NCBI GenBank assembly: GCA_021545625.1
Contig: JAJRVH010000252.1
Span: 1-10,411, forward strand
Length of the DNA stretch: 10,411 bases
Direction of reading: 5' to 3'
DNA from: Zetaproteobacteria bacterium
Lineage (GTDB): Bacteria > Pseudomonadota > Zetaproteobacteria > Mariprofundales > Mariprofundaceae
In this document: positions 6,229 through 10,411 of the stretch, piece by piece
How positions within the stretch are numbered: the first letter of the stretch is position 1
Layout: each line of letters begins with the position of its first letter
Program-made: the position numbers and the translations under genes
Notes under the pieces: model-generated
What the model was told of the DNA's origin: nothing
The model's database searches: none
Seen by the model: the letters and a program-made list of their open reading frames with translations, nothing else

Positions 6229-7413
6229 ATGGCATTGAAAGGCAAGATGGTGATCGGTCAGTCGGGCGGGCCGACCGCGGTGATCAATCAGTCGCTGGTC
6301 GGGGCAGTCCTGGAGGCGAGAAAGCATCCGGACATTACCGGCATTCTCGGGGCACGACATGGCATTGCCGGCATCATGAAGGAGGATTTTATCGATCTGG
6401 GGGCTCAGGGAGTGGATGAGCTTGAGCTGCTGGCCAGAACCCCGGCCGCAGGCCTCGGCTCGGTGCGGCTGAAGCCGGGCAGGGAGGAATGCGAACGCGT
6501 GTTCGATGTGTTCAGGAAGAATGATGTGCGCTATTTCTTCTACATTGGTGGCAACGATTCGGCTGAAACCGCGCATATCATCGCCGAAATGGCTAGGGAG
6601 GCCGATTATGATTTTTGCACCGTGCATTTGCCGAAGACGATCGATAACGACCTGAAGGTGACCGATCATTGTCCGGGCTTTGCCTCGGCCGCCCGTTTCG
6701 TTGCGCTGGCCTTCATGGGCGATGATCGCGACAACGCCGCGTTGCCGGGTATCAAGGTCAATGTCGTGATGGGGCGTCATGCGGGCTTTCTGACGGCCGC
6801 ATCGGCGCTGGCCAGACAGGACGAGGGCGACGGGCCGCATCTGATTTATCTGCCCGAGCGTACCTTCGACGTAGCCTCCTTTCAGTCCGACGTGAAGCGG
6901 GTCGTCGAGCAGCGCGGGCGCTGCGTGATTGCGGTGTCGGAAGGGGTGGCCGATGCCGACGGCAATCCGATTGCCGCGACCGGCGAAAGGGATTCGCATG
7001 GCAATGTACAGCTTTCCGGTACCGGTGCGCTGGGCGATTTTCTTGCCGCTCGCATACGCGAGGCCTATGCGGGAGAGTCGGTGCGCGTGCGTGCGGATAC
7101 CTTCGGTTATCTGCAGCGCAGTTTTCCGACCATTGTCTCCGACGTCGATGCGCGCGAGGCGCGCGAGTCCGGAGCTTTCGGCGTCCGGCATGCCGTGGAG
7201 AACGGCGACAACGGGTCGGTGGCGATACGCAGGCTTTCCGGTCAGCCCTATGCCAGTGACTATTTCATTACGCCGCTTGCCAGCGTGGCGCGTGAGGCGA
7301 CCGAGATGAAGGACGAATATATCTCGCCATCCGGCAACGACGTGACCGGAGCATGGCTCGATTATCTGCGGCCGCTGGTCGGTGAGCTTCCGAGGATGGG
7401 CAAGTTGTTCTAG
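6229..7413 (+). CDS. pfp: Pyrophosphate-dependent 6-phosphofructokinase
   Basis: Reversible cytoplasmic enzyme, fructose 6-phosphate plus PPi to fructose 1,6-bisphosphate plus Pi, 394 aa. It has the phosphofructokinase fold motifs: QSGGPTAVIN (11-20), GGND (107-110), PKTIDND (135-141, with the catalytic Asp) and MGRHAG (181-186). Two positions decide the phosphoryl donor in this family. ATP enzymes have Gly in GGDGS and Gly in PGTIDND, whereas here they are D110 and K136, both of the PPi type. GGND instead of the common GGDD is a variant. The start at 6229 has an AGGGAG-like ribosome site 8-10 nt upstream. The frame stays open back to 5935, but that extension is antisense to the phosphatase gene. 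It is divergent from the FBPase cluster and followed by a terminator and glgP. Some bacterial PPi-PFKs also use sedoheptulose 7-phosphate. The substrate range here is not visible. Confidence 0.93.
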   Translation: MALKGKMVIGQSGGPTAVINQSLVGAVLEARKHPDITGILGARHGIAGIMKEDFIDLGAQGVDELELLARTPAAGLGSVRLKPGREECERVFDVFRKNDVRYFFYIGGNDSAETAHIIAEMAREADYDFCTVHLPKTIDNDLKVTDHCPGFASAARFVALAFMGDDRDNAALPGIKVNVVMGRHAGFLTAASALARQDEGDGPHLIYLPERTFDVASFQSDVKRVVEQRGRCVIAVSEGVADADGNPIAATGERDSHGNVQLSGTGALGDFLAARIREAYAGESVRVRADTFGYLQRSFPTIVSDVDAREARESGAFGVRHAVENGDNGSVAIRRLSGQPYASDYFITPLASVAREATEMKDEYISPSGNDVTGAWLDYLRPLVGELPRMGKLF

Positions 7414-7433
7414 ACGCGGCGATGCGTGCGGGA

Positions 7434-7463
7434 AAGGCCGGCGAATGCCGGCCTTCTTGTTGT
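7434..7463 (+). terminator. Intrinsic terminator after the PPi-PFK gene
   Basis: A perfect 9-bp GC-rich stem (7434-7442 with 7447-7455, arm AAGGCCGGC) closes a GAAT loop and is followed by the T-rich CTTGTTGT. It lies 20 nt past the stop codon, so glgP is probably transcribed separately or only by read-through. Confidence 0.75.
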
Positions 7464-7561
7464 CGCAAGGCGCGTGTTTTCTGCGCGGGCGATTGACTTG
7501 CCATGATGATTTGATGAGGGTGCGAGGCAAAATTCAAGCCGTTCCCAAGGTAATCGATCCG

Positions 7562-10054
7562 ATGTCCGAAGCTATTTCCCCGAAGAAAAAAATCACCGAC
7601 GTGCCACCGCTGGACAAGACCGCAACGGGTCTGGTCAAGGGCATTCAGCGCCATTATCTGCGCACGCTGGGGCAGCATACGGCCAGCCGTTCGCACCATT
7701 ACCGTTATCAGGCCGTGGCCTATACGATCCGCGACCACCTGATGGAGGGCTGGAAGAACACCAAGGACGCCTACGAGGAGCAGGATGGCAAGCGCGCTTA
7801 TTATTTGTCGCTCGAATTCCTGATGGGACGCGCGCTCGGCAATGCGATTCTGAATCTTGGCCTGGATGGCGAAACCGAACAGGCCCTGCACGACCTGGGC
7901 ATGAGTCTGGAGGAGAAAATCGAGGCGGAGAAGGATGTGGGCCTCGGCAATGGCGGTCTGGGCCGGCTGGCGGCCTGTTTTATCGACAGTTGCGCGACCC
8001 TGCAGTTGCCGGTCACCGGCTATGGCATCCGCTATGAATACGGCATGTTCCGTCAGAAGATCGTCAACGGCTTTCAGGTCGAGGAGCCGGATCACTGGCT
8101 GCGCGACGGCAATATCTGGGAAATCGAACGACCGGAATATACCCAGGCCATCCAGTTCGGCGGCCGGGTCGAGCACTATGCCGACGAAAAGGGCCTCATG
8201 CGCGTACGCTGGGTCGATACGACCGACGTGCTGGCCGTGCCGTTCGATACGCCGATTCCGGGTTTCAGGAACGGTACCGTCAATACCCTGCGCCTGTGGA
8301 AGGCAGCGGCGACCGATGAATTCAGTCTGGGCGATTTCAATGCCGGCGATTATGCCGAGGCGGTGGCTGCGAAGAACGAGGCCGAGGACATCTCGATGGT
8401 GCTGTACCCGAATGATGCCAGCGAGAACGGCAAGGAGCTTCGCCTGCGTCAGCAGTATTTCCTGGCCAGCGCCAGCATCAAGGACGTGATCCGCCAGTGG
8501 GTCGAGATGCACGGCGAGGACTTCAGCGGTTTCGCCGACAAGAACGTGTTTCAGCTCAACGATACGCATCCGACCGTATCGGTTGCCGAGCTGATGCGTA
8601 TCCTGCTCGACGATTACCATCTGGACTGGGACGAGGCATGGGCGATCACCAGCCGCACGATGGCCTATACGAATCATACCCTGCTGCCCGAGGCGCTGGA
8701 GCGCTGGCCGGTCTACCTGTTTGGCCGCCTGTTGCCGCGCATTCTCGAAATCATCTACGAAATCAATGCCCGTTTTCTGGCCGAGGTGGCGCGCCGCTGG
8801 CCGGGCGACACCGATCGTCAGCGCCGCATGTCGATCATCGAGGAGGGGCCGGTGCAGCAGGTGCGCATGGCCTATCTGGCGCTGGTCGGTTCCTTTTCGG
8901 TCAACGGCGTGGCGCAGCTGCATTCCGATTTGCTGAAGGCAGGCCTGTTTTCCGACTTCCACGAGATGTGGCCGGAGAAGTTCAATAACAAGACCAACGG
9001 CGTGACCCAGCGGCGCTGGATGGCCTGGTGCAACAAGCCGATGTCGGCGCTGATCAGCGAACATATCGGCGATGGCTGGATTACCGACCTGACGCAGCTG
9101 AAGAAGCTGGCGCCGCTGGCTGACGATGCGGCCTTCCGCGAGCGCTGGGCGGCTTGCAAGCTCGAAAACAAGCAGCGGCTGGCGGCGCTGGTCGGGAAGG
9201 AATGCGGCGTCGTGTTCGATGCCGATGCGATGTTCGATATCCAGGTCAAGCGCATCCACGAGTACAAGCGGCAGCTGCTCAATGTGCTGCATGTGATCCA
9301 TCTCTACGACCGCATCAAGCGCGGCGATACCGCGAACTGGACGAATCGCTGTGTGTTGATCGGAGGCAAGGCGGCGCCCGGCTACTGGATGGCCAAGCAG
9401 ATCATCAAGCTGGTTAACAATGTCGCCGACGTAATCAACAATGATCCCGACGTCGGGGACAGGCTGAAGCTCGTGTTCTTCCCGAACTACCGCGTCTCGG
9501 CGATGGAGGTGATCTGTCCGGGTGCCGATCTGTCCGAGCAGATTTCGACGGCCGGCAAGGAAGCCAGCGGCACCGGCAATATGAAGTTCATGATGAATGG
9601 CGCGCTGACCATCGGCACGCTCGATGGTGCCAATATCGAGATTCGCGAGGAGGTCGGGGACGAGAACTTCTTCCTGTTCGGGCTGACTGCCGACGAGGTG
9701 GAGGCGGCACGGGCTTCCTATGATCCGAACGCGATCATCGATGCGGACGGGGATCTGAAGCGGGTGATGGAGTTGCTGGAATGCGGGCATTTCAACCAGT
9801 TCGAGGCAGGGCTGTTTGCGCCGATCACCGCCGCGATCCGCAGTCGTACCGATCCGTGGCTGGTGGCGGCCGATTTCCGCTCCTACGTTGATGCGCACCA
9901 GCAGGCGGCCATCGCCTATCAGGACAGGGAGCAATGGCTGCGCATGAGCATTCTGAACACGGCCTGCTCCGGCAAGTTTTCGACTGACCGGACGATGCAG
10001 GACTACAATCGCGAAATCTGGAAGCTCCAGGCGATTCCGCCGTCCGTAGTGTAA
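7562..10054 (+). CDS. glgP: Glycogen phosphorylase
   Basis: Pyridoxal-phosphate enzyme that releases glucose 1-phosphate from the non-reducing ends of glycogen or other alpha-1,4-glucans. At 830 aa it is a normal full-length member. It has YLSLEFLMGR (81-90), GLGNGGLGRLAA (127-138), the NDTHPT block, VKRIHEYKRQ, and the cofactor site SGTGNMKF with Lys675 as the PLP lysine. A DGANIEI segment follows. The start at 7562 is the best available: an AAGG lies 11 nt upstream, rather far. The in-frame ATG at 7514 has no ribosome site and would add 16 residues. The gene stands 148 bp after the PPi-PFK gene, behind a terminator. TTGACT at 7493-7498 could be a -35 but no matching -10 was found. Distinction from maltodextrin phosphorylase is not possible from sequence alone. 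Glycogen breakdown would feed hexose phosphate to the neighbouring PFK. Confidence 0.96.
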   Translation: MSEAISPKKKITDVPPLDKTATGLVKGIQRHYLRTLGQHTASRSHHYRYQAVAYTIRDHLMEGWKNTKDAYEEQDGKRAYYLSLEFLMGRALGNAILNLGLDGETEQALHDLGMSLEEKIEAEKDVGLGNGGLGRLAACFIDSCATLQLPVTGYGIRYEYGMFRQKIVNGFQVEEPDHWLRDGNIWEIERPEYTQAIQFGGRVEHYADEKGLMRVRWVDTTDVLAVPFDTPIPGFRNGTVNTLRLWKAAATDEFSLGDFNAGDYAEAVAAKNEAEDISMVLYPNDASENGKELRLRQQYFLASASIKDVIRQWVEMHGEDFSGFADKNVFQLNDTHPTVSVAELMRILLDDYHLDWDEAWAITSRTMAYTNHTLLPEALERWPVYLFGRLLPRILEIIYEINARFLAEVARRWPGDTDRQRRMSIIEEGPVQQVRMAYLALVGSFSVNGVAQLHSDLLKAGLFSDFHEMWPEKFNNKTNGVTQRRWMAWCNKPMSALISEHIGDGWITDLTQLKKLAPLADDAAFRERWAACKLENKQRLAALVGKECGVVFDADAMFDIQVKRIHEYKRQLLNVLHVIHLYDRIKRGDTANWTNRCVLIGGKAAPGYWMAKQIIKLVNNVADVINNDPDVGDRLKLVFFPNYRVSAMEVICPGADLSEQISTAGKEASGTGNMKFMMNGALTIGTLDGANIEIREEVGDENFFLFGLTADEVEAARASYDPNAIIDADGDLKRVMELLECGHFNQFEAGLFAPITAAIRSRTDPWLVAADFRSYVDAHQQAAIAYQDREQWLRMSILNTACSGKFSTDRTMQDYNREIWKLQAIPPSVV

Positions 10055-10094
10055 ACAGGCCCTAGGGCACCTCTGAACAATGGATCTCATCGGG

Positions 10095-10100
10095 TATAAT
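10095..10100 (+). promoter_or_regulatory. -10 box inside the IS left end
   Basis: A perfect TATAAT lies 34 nt before the transposase ATG. The upstream sequence around 10072-10079 (TCTGAACA) is only a weak -35. It is likely the element's own transposase promoter. Confidence 0.35.
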
Positions 10101-10133
10101 CATCGGCAGGGATGTGGTTGGGAGACAGTGTTG

Positions 10134-10224
10134 ATGGATCAGTTGAGCTTTGCCGGGGCGGAATATGCGGGCAAGCGTCGGAAGACGCGCCGGGAGCGTT
10201 TTACTTGAGGAGATGGATCGTCTG
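10134..10224 (+). pseudogene. N-terminal remnant of an IS5-family transposase, frameshifted
   Basis: From the ATG at 10134 the reading frame gives MDQLSFAGAEYAGKRRKTRR and then ERF. This is the typical N-terminus of IS5-family DDE transposases, a basic DNA-binding start. The frame then hits TGA at 10206-10208. Dropping one base at about 10203 restores LEEMDRL, which the family continues with, so a single-base insertion broke the gene. After 10224 I see no further transposase sequence: the VPW and following catalytic-domain residues are absent and the restored frame stops at once. The product is non-functional. Full-length relatives are roughly 300 aa or more, so over 90 percent is missing here. 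Confidence 0.65.
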
Positions 10225-10411
10225 CGTGGGTGAAGCCACAGGCGAGCTGGTTTTGCTCGACAACATCGAGATCCACCTGAAGGAGGCGGAAGAAGAATGC
10301 GGCTGGATATGACAAAAGAACAAGAGATCGAACAGGGGCTGTTACTGCCTGGTGCATAATAGTTTGACTCAATCATATACATAGCTGCACTCTGGATGGC
10401 GGAAGAATCCA
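10225..10411. other. Unassigned sequence after the IS remnant
   Basis: I recognise no gene here. A plus-strand frame ends in the acidic GELVLLDNIEIHLKEAEEECGWI at a TGA (10310-10312). A second 20-codon frame, ATG at 10297 to TAA at 10359, overlaps it and has a purine-rich AAGGAGG some distance upstream. Neither matches a family I know. The last 90 bp look richer in A/T than the rest of the window, consistent with acquired or decayed DNA, and the sequence runs off the edge. Confidence 0.3.

Larger units (their letters stand above)
10066..10224 (+). mobile_element. Left end of a truncated IS5-family insertion sequence
   Basis: Directly after CTAG (10062-10065), the YTAR-type target preferred by IS5 elements, comes GGCACCTCTGAACAA, which looks like a terminal inverted repeat of this family. 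A TATAAT box (10095-10100) and then a transposase start follow, as in intact elements. No reverse complement of the terminal repeat occurs in the remaining window and the transposase is broken early. This is therefore a decayed or cut copy, or one whose right end lies beyond the window after rearrangement. The right limit given is where recognisable homology stops. Confidence 0.6.

Noticed and set aside
7493..7521. TTGACT as a -35 for glgP
   Set aside because: No -10-like hexamer occurs at 16-18 nt spacing, so no promoter is called.
6208..7530. A 440-codon minus-strand frame opposite the PPi-PFK gene
   Set aside because: Antisense shadow that runs through the terminator hairpin and has no recognisable domain.
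7268..10090. A 940-codon open frame on the minus strand opposite glgP
   Set aside because: It mirrors the glgP codons, is rich in His, Arg, Gln and Ile-Gly runs typical of antisense translation of GC-rich genes, has no known domain, and extends across the PPi-PFK terminator. glgP itself is a complete, well-conserved gene.
1..10411. tRNA, rRNA, CRISPR array, riboswitch or defence-system signatures
   Set aside because: Reading both strands gave no repeat-spacer pattern, clover-leaf sequence or known defence gene. Nearly all of the sequence is explained by central carbon metabolism genes.

Overview
The window is about 10.4 kb of GC-rich, gene-dense bacterial DNA that holds central carbon metabolism genes. 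The proteins most resemble proteobacterial families. The E. coli-type GapA, Pgk and transketolase can be aligned by eye to the E. coli proteins over their full visible length. The minus-strand order (inositol-monophosphatase-family phosphatase, GlpX-type fructose bisphosphatase, transketolase, gap, pgk) is what I recall for the Calvin-cycle 'cbb3' operon of Acidithiobacillus and similar clusters in other autotrophic or methylotrophic proteobacteria. A chemolithoautotroph or a C1-using proteobacterium is therefore the best guess. No RuBisCO, phosphoribulokinase or hexulose-phosphate synthase gene lies in the window, so neither lifestyle is proven.

Layout. Positions 1-6102, minus strand, read from right to left: phosphatase (6102-5299), glpX (5181-4228), tkt (4116-2125), gap (2094-1090), and pgk (935 to beyond the left edge, C-terminus missing). 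tkt and gap are tightly spaced (30 bp). A strong hairpin with a UUCG loop separates gap from pgk. Positions 6103-6228 form a divergent intergenic region with promoter-like elements facing both ways. Plus strand: a PPi-type phosphofructokinase gene (6229-7413), a terminator, and glgP for glycogen phosphorylase (7562-10054). From 10066 there is the left end of an IS5-family element, abutting a CTAG target, with only a short frameshifted piece of transposase. The last roughly 190 bp have no recognisable gene.

How the genes fit together. The leftward genes encode sugar-phosphate reactions used in the Calvin or ribulose monophosphate cycles and in gluconeogenesis (3-phosphoglycerate to triose phosphate, bisphosphatase, transketolase rearrangement). 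The rightward genes encode glycogen breakdown to glucose 1-phosphate and PPi-linked phosphorylation of fructose 6-phosphate. FBPase and PPi-PFK catalyse opposing steps and are transcribed away from one shared control region, an arrangement suited to coordinated or reciprocal control.

I found no defence locus, CRISPR array, RNA gene or clearly novel system. The points worth a second look are the shared divergent promoter, the UUCG hairpin inside the operon, repeated leader motifs, a Gly-to-Cys change in the transketolase active-site motif, and the truncated IS5-type element.
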